Shown one piece after another: positions 1 through 8,643 of a stretch of 64,000 bases of DNA. Both the position numbers and the translations under genes were made by a program. The stretch comes from Listeria ivanovii subsp. ivanovii (GTDB lineage Bacteria; Bacillota; Bacilli; Lactobacillales; Listeriaceae): contig NZ_LT906478.1 in NCBI RefSeq assembly GCF_900187025.1, positions 2,774,001 through 2,838,000 of the forward strand, given 5' to 3'. Each line of letters begins with the position of its first letter. The stretch's first letter is position 1. A model generated the notes under the pieces. That model saw only the letters and a program-made list of their open reading frames with translations. It was not told where the DNA came from and made no database searches.

Positions 1-685
1 TGACAAGTTTTCTCTTATTCGGTGAACTTTTTGTTACGCTTTTAATGATTTTAAACAGGCAGACTTTTTTGTTATAGGAGTTGTCAAGTATAGATTGGCT
101 AGCCTCTTAGGCATAGAGCCCGTATGGAAAACGAATCTACTTTATCAAGAATCAAGTTTGAACATGTTGGGTCTTTTAAGATTGTGTATAAGAAATTGGA
201 ATTGATAAAAAGAAAGGAGGAGATAAACATGCAGACAATTACGATTTTTAGTATGAGGAAAAGTTACAAAGTTATTTATCCAAATGAATAGCGTAAGAAA
301 TATGAGACAATAAGGATGGTTTTCAAACATTGCAGGTTAACTTTTAATTATTTTTTGCGGAAGTTATTTTAACCAAAAGCGGGTTGCATAACACATTACA
401 GCTAACATTTTCCGAGCTTATTTCAATGTCCCCAATCAAAACTCGGTGTTATACTGAATATACTTGTTCCATTTCCGCATCCAGTGCTTGTATTATTCTG
501 TTCACGGAAAACATTTAACAAAACTAAATTTTGCAAATATAAACAATAATCTTTTTTCTATAATGTGCTTCAAAAAACGCTGGAGAACTTCTTAGTATAG
601 CTATGCCTATCCAACAGCGAGGCTAGCAGATATTATGTTTTCTAAAGTACACTATTATGCGGATAAAATGATTTATCTCCTGTAA
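1..685. other. Degenerate intergenic region, no convincing gene
   Basis: I see no intact gene here. One 20-codon ORF on the plus strand (229-291) has a strong AAAGGAGG-type ribosome site eight bases before its ATG, but the peptide is too short to recognise. The DNA is AT-rich with stops in all frames. It lies upstream of a transposase remnant, so it is probably decayed mobile or accessory DNA. Confidence 0.5.
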
Positions 686-979
686 AATTCAAGAGATTAT
701 CGAAGAAGTGGAGATATTGCCTCAACTTTGCCTGAATATGATATTTTGAGACAAATTTCTGGAACAGATAGTCCCAGAGCTGGAGATAGAGATGTTCGAA
801 GTTTTTTGATACGTAGGGAGCTCAATAACTATGCAAAGATCGCCATAAGACGTTACCACTCTGGGAAGACAATTTATTCGAAGTATATTAATAAATTAAG
901 ACAACCTCAAATACAAAAATCACTTTATCTTATTACCCAGAATATATTAAAAAAAGCAACAAAACACACTCAATCATAA
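686..979 (+). pseudogene. IS110-family transposase remnant (C-terminal part)
   Basis: The open frame reads TLPEYDILRQISGT, then a LNNYAKIAIRRYHSGKTIYS stretch, then INK...PQIQKSLYLI. This matches the C-terminal Transposase_20 half of IS110/IS1111 transposases (LPEYD-IPG, then LNAYAGIDPRRYQSG, then INKRG-LRK-LY). The N-terminal DEDD catalytic domain is absent. An in-frame TAA at 683-685 closes the frame upstream, and the usual GIGPxTA and GDIRRF segments are scrambled. The only start available is a TTG at 728 with no ribosome site. It is therefore a dead fragment, not a gene. No IS ends are recognisable around it, and the ~300 bases that follow hold nothing I can identify. Confidence 0.65.
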
Positions 980-1275
980 CGTCTGTTGTTACTATAAAAA
1001 AGGAAAAAAACCCTATAACAAATGTCATAAGGTTACCTCGGTGGCATGTATCGATAAAATTATTGAAAACAATCTACTGTTTTACTAAAACTAAATAAAT
1101 GTACGACTAAAGTTTATCTATAATGTCGTAACATAGTTATTATACTACTTTTCCTCCACTTTTAAAATAGTTCAAAGGTAGGCTTCATTCGTCCAGATTG
1201 GTTACTTACTTTAGAGATCCTTATACGTAAGAAAGGCTTAAACCCCATTTTGCAGGATTCAAAGCTATTATTTGC

Positions 1276-2208
1276 TTATTTTATATTAAGATTTTTTGCT
1301 AGTTTTGTATGCATTTTTATTCGTTCTGCTTCTGAAACAACATAATACCAAAGTCCGTCATCTAGCTTCCCGCCGTCTCCTGCCATCGTGATACTTTCTA
1401 CATTATTAACAGCGCCACCGTAATTTTTAACAATTTTAGTCATATCAGCCATTGTAAAGTCTGTTTCAATATTATTCTTGGCACTTTCCAGTATTTCATT
1501 TAATTTAAAAACTGTTTGGGTAGATAGTAACTTTTTAGAAACTGCAGTAATGGATTCTTGTTGCCTTTTTTGCCGACCGAAATCACCATTTGGATCCGTT
1601 TTCCGAATCCGAACATATTGGAGAGCTTTTTCGCCATTGAGGTGTAGATTGCCTTTTTTAAATTCTCTTCCGTTGTAAGAAATCCCTTCTGTATTATTAT
1701 AAACATCAATACCACCTACAGCATCAACCACTTCGCGAAATCCTTCCATATTAATTTTGATATAATAATTAAAAGGAATACCATTTAAAAATTTAGTCGT
1801 AGTATCTTGTGCCATTTTAACATCGCCATATGCATAGGCTGCGTTGATTTTTTCTGTCGTATTATGTCCGACAATTTCTGCACGTGTATCTCGAGGGATG
1901 CTTAACATTTGTGCTTGGTTAGTATCTCCATTAACAGTCGCTGCAATCAACGTATCCGAACGTCCGCGGTCTCCATCACGCTCATCGATACCTAAAATCA
2001 AAATAGAAAAAGGTATGGTTCCATCGAGTGAAACAGCGGTTTTAGAGGAGCTTTCTAAAGGTTTATACATATTATCAAAAGTACTGCTTGTTTTCCAGTA
2101 AGCCCAGCCAATAAGAGCACCTAATCCTAAAATGATAATTAAGAGAATTATTAGAAAAATCTTTAGTGCTGTTCGTTTTTTTCTTTGGGTGTTTTTTGCT
2201 TTTCGCAA
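1276..2208 (-). CDS. LytR-CpsA-Psr (LCP) family cell-wall protein
   Basis: LCP enzymes transfer lipid-linked anionic polymers such as wall teichoic acid to peptidoglycan outside the membrane. A basic N-terminus is followed by one membrane segment (IFLIILLIIILGLGALIGW), then the LCP domain. Visible motifs are GIDERDGDRGRSDTLI, the LSIPRDTR segment and YVRIRKTDPNGDFGRQKRQQ, which together hold the Asp and Arg residues that bind the polyprenyl pyrophosphate. Length (~310 aa) is normal. The TTG at 2208 is preferred because a GAAAGGA ribosome site lies eight bases upstream; ATG starts at 2253 and 2217 lack a well-spaced site. It stands alone, so its specific polymer cannot be told. Confidence 0.85.
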   Translation of the reverse strand: MRKAKNTQRKKRTALKIFLIILLIIILGLGALIGWAYWKTSSTFDNMYKPLESSSKTAVSLDGTIPFSILILGIDERDGDRGRSDTLIAATVNGDTNQAQMLSIPRDTRAEIVGHNTTEKINAAYAYGDVKMAQDTTTKFLNGIPFNYYIKINMEGFREVVDAVGGIDVYNNTEGISYNGREFKKGNLHLNGEKALQYVRIRKTDPNGDFGRQKRQQESITAVSKKLLSTQTVFKLNEILESAKNNIETDFTMADMTKIVKNYGGAVNNVESITMAGDGGKLDDGLWYYVVSEAERIKMHTKLAKNLNIK

Positions 2209-2482
2209 TTGTTCCATCCTTTCATAGTTACTTGTTTTCTTTTGCAGGTTCATAATACCAAATTAGTTCCACTTTGTGTGATTTTCTTATAAATCGTCAC
2301 AAAAAGTCCATTTATAGACTTAAAAACCGCCTTTGAAAAAACAACTATGATTCTCCGGATGCCCTTTACTCCCCCAATCGAAATAACGATATTTTTTTCG
2401 CTAAAGATTGCTTGATTTATTCTATATAATTCAAATAACTTGGCTAATTTAATCCAAAGTAACTGTAGATTCTAAATTAGTT

Positions 2483-2923
2483 TTAGAGCATATCCTCGTG
2501 TTTTAACCGTTCATTCAACTCATAGAGCGCAGTCTTATTACTATCCCATTCTAATATTTCATTTGCTGCTTGATAGGAGAGCCATTGAATTGCTTTATGT
2601 TCTGAAGATAGCTTTATTTTGTGAGAAAAAAGCGTCAAATCGATAGCAAAACAATATTCTGGAATTACATATGGCTTGTTGAATGAAAAATGGAAACTTG
2701 GAATATGAGCAAGCGAATCCAACTGATAGATTTGGAAATTGTTTTTCAAACTTAATTCTTCCCTGCTCTCTCTTAGTGCCGCATCCTGTGGTGATTCCGC
2801 ATCTTCTCCACCACCAGAAATAAATTGCCAAACCGCCATATCTGTTCTTAAAAAAACAGCAAATTGAACATGAGTTTCTTTTCGAATAAAAGGGATTACT
2901 AATACTTGAAATAGCTGCCTCAT
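2483..2923 (-). CDS. Nudix hydrolase (NudB/dATP pyrophosphohydrolase-like)
   Basis: Nudix enzymes hydrolyse nucleoside diphosphates linked to another moiety in the cytoplasm. The box G-x5-E-x7-RE-x2-EE is complete within SGGGEDAESPQDAALRESREE, about 40 residues in, so the metal site should be active. The WQFISGGGE approach resembles dATP pyrophosphohydrolases. An upstream ATG at 2941 has a weaker site; the ATG at 2923 follows GAGGTG by five bases and gives the conventional MRQLFQVLVIPF N-terminus. It is a single gene, divergent from the reductase that follows. The substrate is inferred only from general resemblance. Confidence 0.85.
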   Translation of the reverse strand: MRQLFQVLVIPFIRKETHVQFAVFLRTDMAVWQFISGGGEDAESPQDAALRESREELSLKNNFQIYQLDSLAHIPSFHFSFNKPYVIPEYCFAIDLTLFSHKIKLSSEHKAIQWLSYQAANEILEWDSNKTALYELNERLKHEDML

Positions 2924-3017
2924 ATTTTTCACCTCATTCATTTCATCCCTTTATTATACAGAAATTCACCATTTTCTGGTATGCTTAAGTTAATAAACTA
3001 AGTAGGAGGTAATTTAA

Positions 3018-3860
3018 ATGACACTTTCTTTCTCTGATACGTACAGACTGAACAACGGAATTGAAATGCCTAGGCACGGTTTTGGGGTTTATAAATTAAC
3101 AGAAGAAAAACGGATGCGGACTGCTCTCGAAACCGCAGCAGAGGTTGGGTATCGCTTATTTGATACAGCGTCTTTTTACCACAATGAAAAGCAACTTGGA
3201 GATTTCTTCCAGACAAGCGGATTAAAACGGGACGATTTTTTTGTGACAACGAAAATGTGGAATACCGAGCAGGGTTATGATGAGACCCTTCGTGCTTTTC
3301 TTAAGTCGCAGAAAAAATTACAATTAGACCAAATTGATTTATATTTAGTACACTGGCCAAAACAAGATACCTTTTTTGAGACATGGCGTGCAGTGGAAAA
3401 GCTATATGATGAAGGGCTTGTTCGCGCAATCGGCGTAAGTAACTTTGAGGCACACCATTTAGATCGCCTGCGTACTAGCGCTAATGTTCTTCCAGTTGTA
3501 GATCAAGTAGAAACTCACCCCCACTTCCCGAACCACTTGTTACATCGCTATTTAGAGGAACTTCATATTGTTCATCAAGCGTGGAGTCCACTTGGGCGGG
3601 GCGGGGTTTTAGAAGAAGCTACTTTAATGGAACTTGGGCAAAAACACGGCAAATCTCCCGCACAAATTGTTTTACGCTGGCATTTGCAAAACAATATTTC
3701 GATTATTCCTAAGTCAGAAACTCCTTCAAGAATTAAGGAAAATGCGGATATTTATGATTTTGAGTTAACGGAAGCAGATATGCGCCAAGTTGACCGTTTA
3801 AATACTGGTGAACGTGTAAGTCATGCGCCCGATGTGATGTATGTAAGGTCTGAAATTTAG
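3018..3860 (+). CDS. Aldo/keto reductase
   Basis: This is an NADPH-dependent (beta/alpha)8 oxidoreductase of the bacterial AKR5 type, which reduces aldehydes and ketones. The catalytic tetrad is intact: Asp49 and Tyr54 in FDTASFYHNE, Lys79 in TTKMW, His112 in LVHWPK. The cofactor phosphate-binding IPKS segment near the C-terminus is present, and the 280-residue length is standard. The ATG follows AGTAGGAGG. It is transcribed alone and ends in a terminator shared with the converging PTS operon. The physiological substrate is unknown; methylglyoxal or 2,5-diketogluconate reductase annotations would be guesses. Confidence 0.9.
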   Translation: MTLSFSDTYRLNNGIEMPRHGFGVYKLTEEKRMRTALETAAEVGYRLFDTASFYHNEKQLGDFFQTSGLKRDDFFVTTKMWNTEQGYDETLRAFLKSQKKLQLDQIDLYLVHWPKQDTFFETWRAVEKLYDEGLVRAIGVSNFEAHHLDRLRTSANVLPVVDQVETHPHFPNHLLHRYLEELHIVHQAWSPLGRGGVLEEATLMELGQKHGKSPAQIVLRWHLQNNISIIPKSETPSRIKENADIYDFELTEADMRQVDRLNTGERVSHAPDVMYVRSEI

Positions 3861-3861
3861 C

Positions 3862-3900
3862 AAAAAACTTGGAATCCGATTGTGGATCCCAAGTTTTTTT
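3862..3900 (+). terminator. Bidirectional Rho-independent terminator
   Basis: The inverted repeat AACTTGG-ATCC/GGATCCCAAGTT is flanked by an A-run on the left and a T-run on the right. It can therefore end both the reductase mRNA (plus) and the PTS operon (minus). Confidence 0.8.
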
Positions 3901-3901
3901 G

Positions 3902-4219
3902 TTATTTATTAGCTATTTTCTCATGTAAAGTTATCATCCGCTCACCTAGGTCAATAGTTAAATTAGCGGCCATAAAATGATCTTGTGCATGAATTAGTAA
4001 AATTGTTTTTTCAATTTCTTCTCCATTAATTTCCGCTGTCATCAAGTTTGTTTGGATGGCATGGGCTTCGTGGAGTTCTTTTCTCGCTTGTTTAATTAGC
4101 TCTTTTCCTTCTGCAATATTATCTGATTCAGCTTTGATAATTGCTTGCATCGCTGTTGACTTAGCATTTCCAGAATGAAAAATCAGCTCCATTGCGATTT
4201 GGGATTCTTTATCATTCAT
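3902..4219 (-). CDS. PTS lactose/cellobiose-family EIIA component
   Basis: This cytoplasmic phosphocarrier takes phosphate from HPr and passes it to the IIB protein of the same operon. It is the helical LacF/ChbA type. The phosphorylated His is expected in the LLIHAQDHFM motif (His77 from this start), and the length of 105 residues is usual. An ATG at 4237 is possible, but the one chosen has AAGGAG nine bases upstream. It overlaps the end of the GH1 gene by eight bases, suggesting translational coupling. It is the last gene of the operon. Cellobiose-type specificity is only a family-level statement. Confidence 0.92.
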   Translation of the reverse strand: MNDKESQIAMELIFHSGNAKSTAMQAIIKAESDNIAEGKELIKQARKELHEAHAIQTNLMTAEINGEEIEKTILLIHAQDHFMAANLTIDLGERMITLHEKIANK

Positions 4220-5621
4220 AAGGCAAAACTCCTTCATAACTAAAACCGTTGTTGTCGTGTAAAGCTTTAAACCATTCTCCGCTCTTCTTGATTGTTCGAT
4301 TTCCTGTAGCGAGATTAAGCGAAACTAAGCCGTAACGGTTACAGTAAGCATTCATCCACGACCAATTATCAATAAATGTCCACACATGGTAACCGATACA
4401 ATTACTACCTTCCAGAATACCTTTATTCAACCAATACAAATGGTCTTCAAAAAATTCAATCCGGTAATCATCTTCAATATAGTCTCCTTTTGCAAAACGG
4501 CGCTCATCTTTCACACCCATGCCATTTTCAGAAACCATCCATTCGATATTTCCGTAATTATCACGAATATTAATCGCGACATCATACAAAGCCTGCTCAT
4601 AAATTTCCCAGTTTTTATATACGTTCATCCGGCGACCCGGCATTTCATAATTTTGGAAATAAAACTCTGGCATAAAGGGAGCATCTGGATTAGGTAACGT
4701 ATCTCTCGCACAAACACGGCGCGGCTGATAATAATTCACTCCTAGAAAATCTATCGTATTTCGCTCAATAATCGCTAACTCTTCTTCAGAATAAACTGGC
4801 AAGCAATCATGTCTCGCAAGGATTTCTTTTAAGCCTTCTGGAAATTTACCAAGCACAGCTGGATCTAAGAAACTTTTATTACAAAATATATCCGCAATAC
4901 GTGCCGCTTCCATATCAGCTGGGTTATCACTACGCGGGTAAGATGGTGTTAGATTTAAGACAATCCCAATTTTCCCATCACTGATTTTATGGTAGGCTTC
5001 AATCGCTTTAGCACTGGCAAGCAACGTATTAAATGCTACTTGTGCGGCAGCTTTAGGATCTACTTTATTTGGATAATGAAAATCATATAAATAACCGCCC
5101 TCTACAGGAACAATTGGCTCATTAAAAGTAAACCAACGCTTCACACGATCTCCAAACAAACGAAAACAAGTCGTCGCATAAGCCACATAATGTTCTACTA
5201 CTTCTTTGTTTTCAAATCCGCCAATTTCTTGCATTGCAAGCGGCATGTCAAAGTGGTAAAGGTTCATGATTGGCTCTACGCCTTCTTCAATAAGCGCATC
5301 AATCACTTCATTATAAAACCGGACTGCTTCAGGATTCACTTCACCAAAACCATTCGGAAACATTCGCGACCAACTAATGGAAGGACGGAATGAATTATGA
5401 CCTGTTTGGCTTAATAACTTAATAGCTGAACGGAAATTATCATAAAATTCGGATGCTTTTTCAGGTCCTACTTTTTCATAAAAGCGTTTTGGCTGTGTTT
5501 TATACCAGTAGTCCCAGATGTTTTCGCCTTTTCCGCCTTCATGTGCAGCACCTTCTGTTTGTGTTGCTGAGGCGGCACTTCCCCAGTAAAATCCTTTTGG
5601 AAACTCAATTTGCTTTGTCAA
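4212..5621 (-). CDS. 6-phospho-beta-glucosidase (GH1)
   Basis: GH1 enzymes hydrolyse 6-phosphorylated beta-glucosides made by PTS uptake. The TIM-barrel acid/base Glu is in TFNEP (about residue 168) and the nucleophile Glu in SENG (about residue 365). The N-terminus FPKGFYWGSAASATQTEG is typical. The C-terminal NAYCNRYG...TIKKSGEWFK differs somewhat from the usual SxxxKxY phosphate pocket, so a modified aglycone or substrate is possible. A TTG start overlapping the HAD stop as TTGA, with GGAG eight bases upstream, is preferred over the GTG at 5630. Together with the GH31 gene it suggests stepwise cleavage of a mixed alpha/beta saccharide. Confidence 0.9.
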   Translation of the reverse strand: MTKQIEFPKGFYWGSAASATQTEGAAHEGGKGENIWDYWYKTQPKRFYEKVGPEKASEFYDNFRSAIKLLSQTGHNSFRPSISWSRMFPNGFGEVNPEAVRFYNEVIDALIEEGVEPIMNLYHFDMPLAMQEIGGFENKEVVEHYVAYATTCFRLFGDRVKRWFTFNEPIVPVEGGYLYDFHYPNKVDPKAAAQVAFNTLLASAKAIEAYHKISDGKIGIVLNLTPSYPRSDNPADMEAARIADIFCNKSFLDPAVLGKFPEGLKEILARHDCLPVYSEEELAIIERNTIDFLGVNYYQPRRVCARDTLPNPDAPFMPEFYFQNYEMPGRRMNVYKNWEIYEQALYDVAINIRDNYGNIEWMVSENGMGVKDERRFAKGDYIEDDYRIEFFEDHLYWLNKGILEGSNCIGYHVWTFIDNWSWMNAYCNRYGLVSLNLATGNRTIKKSGEWFKALHDNNGFSYEGVLPYE

Positions 5622-6355
5622 AAATCCCACTCCAGTCTTACTTTATTTATTGCTTCATGTACATTTTTTACAACTAACGCACCTTGCTCGTGCATTGCTT
5701 TTTCTGCATGCTCTAAGGTAAATGGGTGACTAGACACTTCAAACATTGAAATATCATTAAAAGAGTCACCAATGACACTTACTTCATTTTTAGTTAACAT
5801 AAAGCGTTCCATCAGAAACTTGACTGCTGCTCCTTTAGAACAACCATTTGGTGCAATATCAATATAATTCATATTTCTAAAAACAGCGTCTGTTATCAGT
5901 GCTTCTACTTGATTCACATATTCCTCAGCTAAATCAGCAGTTGCATATCTGAGTGTTATCGCAGAAATTGCTTGTGTTTCCTTAAAACTAGCCAGATTTA
6001 GTAATTGTTGAGGAGTTGCTTGGTTAAAACTAGTTACCAAGCAAACTTCCTCCACAAGTGATAAATCAAAATTGGTTACTTGTTTAGCCGTCTCCGTTTG
6101 GATATTTTTTTGCCAGATAACTTCTCCACTTGATGCTAATATTAACGCACCGTTTTCTAAAATTAGCGCATCCGCAGCTAAATCGTATCTTTGGAGTAAC
6201 TCGACTACACTGTCCCATTTTCGCCCTGTAGCAACAGCCCATAGATTACCTTGCTGCTGCCAAGACCTGATAGCGTGTAAATCAGCCAGTTCGATTTCAT
6301 TATTTCGTGTTACAAGCGTTCCGTCCAAATCCGTTACAAATAATTTTTTTGTCAT
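5618..6355 (-). CDS. HAD-superfamily (Cof-type) sugar phosphatase
   Basis: The N-terminal motif DLDGTLVT carries the Asp nucleophile and second Asp of HAD phosphatases. A Cof-type cap domain follows in the middle, and motif IV appears as GDSFNDISMF. Cof-type members dephosphorylate sugar phosphates in the cytoplasm. It sits three bases downstream of the GH31 gene and overlaps the GH1 gene, so it is co-translated with them. Its role could be to prevent build-up of toxic sugar phosphate during PTS uptake, an inference from context. Length (245 aa) is slightly short for Cof proteins but complete. Confidence 0.85.
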   Translation of the reverse strand: MTKKLFVTDLDGTLVTRNNEIELADLHAIRSWQQQGNLWAVATGRKWDSVVELLQRYDLAADALILENGALILASSGEVIWQKNIQTETAKQVTNFDLSLVEEVCLVTSFNQATPQQLLNLASFKETQAISAITLRYATADLAEEYVNQVEALITDAVFRNMNYIDIAPNGCSKGAAVKFLMERFMLTKNEVSVIGDSFNDISMFEVSSHPFTLEHAEKAMHEQGALVVKNVHEAINKVRLEWDF

Positions 6356-6358
6356 TAA

Positions 6359-8626
6359 TTAAGCCTCATACACTTGTCGTAATGTTACCTCTCCTGGATA
6401 ATCGGTCGAGATAGAACCATCAGCCAAAATGGTATAAGCATAGCGTACACGATTTTCACTAACAAGCGTTCCCTGCATTTTTTTAGCTTTCCCATAAACA
6501 CAAATTTCTACAGCTTCTGTTTCAAAATCTTTTAAGTGTTGTAATTTACGTTTGAACTGTGGAATAACTGCACCTTCACGAATAAAAATTGGCATATCTT
6601 CTAGTGTTACATCAACAGTAATAGTAGAACGTCCAGGATATCCCTCGCCTGTTTTCCGGTCATACCAAGCACCTGCTGGTAAATAAATATCACGTTTTGT
6701 TGCACCTGCTTCCAAAATTGGCGCAACGAGAATATCTTCACCAAGTAAGAATTCATCATCAATAGCATGCACAAAAGCGTCATTTTGGAACTCTAACGCT
6801 AGGTGACGCATCATTGGCAAACCGCGGTCCTCTGCTTCTGTAGCCATTTCTAACATATAAGGAACGAGCGAATAACGAAGCTCGCTATAGTCTCGAACAA
6901 TATTTACTGCTTGTTCACCGTAAAACCATGGTTCGCGCTCTGTAGTTCCGTGATAGCGTGCTAATGAGCAAAGCATACCTACTTGTGACCAACGAATATA
7001 AAGTTCCGGTGTTGGTTTTTCTCCTTTAAATCCAGCGATATCACTGCTCCAGTAGCTCTCACCAGTAAAACCAACGCTGAGCCCACCGCGAATAGTATAT
7101 TTCAATCCTTCAAAGCTACTTTCCACATCACCAGACCAAGTTCCCGCAAATTTACCAGTTCCAAGGAATCCCGGACGCTTCCAAACGAGCGATGTTCCGT
7201 GAATTTCTTGCGTTGCATCGTAGCAAGCTTTGATATACAAGTAAATATAAGCGTTATGCATATCTTTCCCAGTATATCCATTGAAAAATAGCGCATCTTC
7301 TGGAATTCGGTCCGTATAATCTGGTTTCAAAACACGAATTCCAAGGCGAAGTAAATCTTTCACTTTTTCTTTCCACCAACTGTAAGCTTCTGGGTTTGTT
7401 AAATCAGGAATTCCAATTTCACTCACTTGGCGACGTTTAATATGAGCAAGCCCGCCTTCTGTTGTTTTCACCAAATAACCTTTTTCCACAGCTTCTTCGT
7501 AAACTGCCGTACCAGGTGGCAAATACGGATTCATCCAAAGTGAGCACGCCACATTTTGTTCCATCAATTCGGCAAACATTTTGGTTGGTTCAGGGAATTT
7601 ATCTTCGCCCCATTCGAAATCACAGCAGTCTACCCAAAATTTTTCATACCAATAATTTTTGCCCCAATGAACGTCGATATTAAGCACGTCGAATGGAAGC
7701 TCTAGTTCTCCCAGCTTGTCTTTCACACCGTAAAGTTCTTCTTTATTCATGTACGCACATCTGCTGTACCAAACGCCAAGTGTCCAAGGTTCAATCATTT
7801 CCGAATGACCTTGTAGTTCCGTTTCTTCTGCAATCAGGTCCTTTAGTGTGTCACCTACAAAGATATGACCACGAAGTACTGGCCCTTCTACAAGGACTGT
7901 TCCAGATACAAAACAGAAGTCGCCAACATCCCAGTGAGTTCGTTTCGCAGTTGTAAGTAATAACCCGTAACCGCTTGTTGAAAGTAAAATCGGATGTGCT
8001 TTATATGCAAGATCGGTTGTGTTAGTTGCACAAGCATCCATCGCGTAACTTGTGCTTCTTGTTGCTGATTTTTCTACAGAACTAAATTTTTCTCCTAAGC
8101 CATAAAACTTCTCATCGTTAGCAACATCCCAAGACAAGAATGCTTCGCGGTAACCATTTGCGTTGATTCGATGTCCTAGTCCCGGGGTTACATATTGACG
8201 AGAGATTTTTTTGATAGATGTGGAAAAAACAACCTTATTTTCATTTTTAATTTCAATCCGAAACGGCTCTTTTGCAATGTTAATCGTTAGCTTGCCACTA
8301 GTAATTACAAATTTATCCGCTTCTGCATTTAAAATTGGGGCCCTTCTAACTGCTGCTTTTTCGGTAAGATAAAATGGCTCCATTTCGAAGGCGCCTTCCA
8401 TCGTTTTAAATTCAAAGAACAAGTTTTGCTCGTTTGTTTTTGAAAGTCGAAGCAGTCCTCTATTTCCACTAATAAGCCCAACTTCCACACAAACATATTC
8501 CTCTTCTAGCCAAACATCTAACGCCTTAATTGCATAATCATAATAATAGCCTTCCTTAAAAAAAATCCGGTCCGTATTCTGGTAATCCCAACCATTTACC
8601 GATTTGCTAATAATTTCCTCTTCCAA
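6359..8626 (-). CDS. GH31 alpha-glycosidase, alpha-xylosidase-like
   Basis: This retaining alpha-glycosidase has a YicI-like active site: the predicted nucleophile is Asp436 in LKPDYTDRIP and the acid/base Asp500 in GTWSGD. An N-terminal beta-sandwich (about 1-260) precedes the barrel, and beta-sheet domains follow it. KPDYTDRIP resembles the KTDFGERIP of the alpha-xylosidase YicI more than the WxDMNE of alpha-glucosidases, so alpha-xylosidase is my first guess. A TTG start follows GAGGTGG by eight bases. No signal peptide is present, so it acts on an imported substrate. Next to a GH1 phospho-glucosidase and a PTS it could remove an alpha-xylosyl or alpha-glucosyl residue first. Confidence 0.88.
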   Translation of the reverse strand: MEEEIISKSVNGWDYQNTDRIFFKEGYYYDYAIKALDVWLEEEYVCVEVGLISGNRGLLRLSKTNEQNLFFEFKTMEGAFEMEPFYLTEKAAVRRAPILNAEADKFVITSGKLTINIAKEPFRIEIKNENKVVFSTSIKKISRQYVTPGLGHRINANGYREAFLSWDVANDEKFYGLGEKFSSVEKSATRSTSYAMDACATNTTDLAYKAHPILLSTSGYGLLLTTAKRTHWDVGDFCFVSGTVLVEGPVLRGHIFVGDTLKDLIAEETELQGHSEMIEPWTLGVWYSRCAYMNKEELYGVKDKLGELELPFDVLNIDVHWGKNYWYEKFWVDCCDFEWGEDKFPEPTKMFAELMEQNVACSLWMNPYLPPGTAVYEEAVEKGYLVKTTEGGLAHIKRRQVSEIGIPDLTNPEAYSWWKEKVKDLLRLGIRVLKPDYTDRIPEDALFFNGYTGKDMHNAYIYLYIKACYDATQEIHGTSLVWKRPGFLGTGKFAGTWSGDVESSFEGLKYTIRGGLSVGFTGESYWSSDIAGFKGEKPTPELYIRWSQVGMLCSLARYHGTTEREPWFYGEQAVNIVRDYSELRYSLVPYMLEMATEAEDRGLPMMRHLALEFQNDAFVHAIDDEFLLGEDILVAPILEAGATKRDIYLPAGAWYDRKTGEGYPGRSTITVDVTLEDMPIFIREGAVIPQFKRKLQHLKDFETEAVEICVYGKAKKMQGTLVSENRVRYAYTILADGSISTDYPGEVTLRQVYEA

Positions 8627-8643
8627 AATTATTCCACCTCTCG

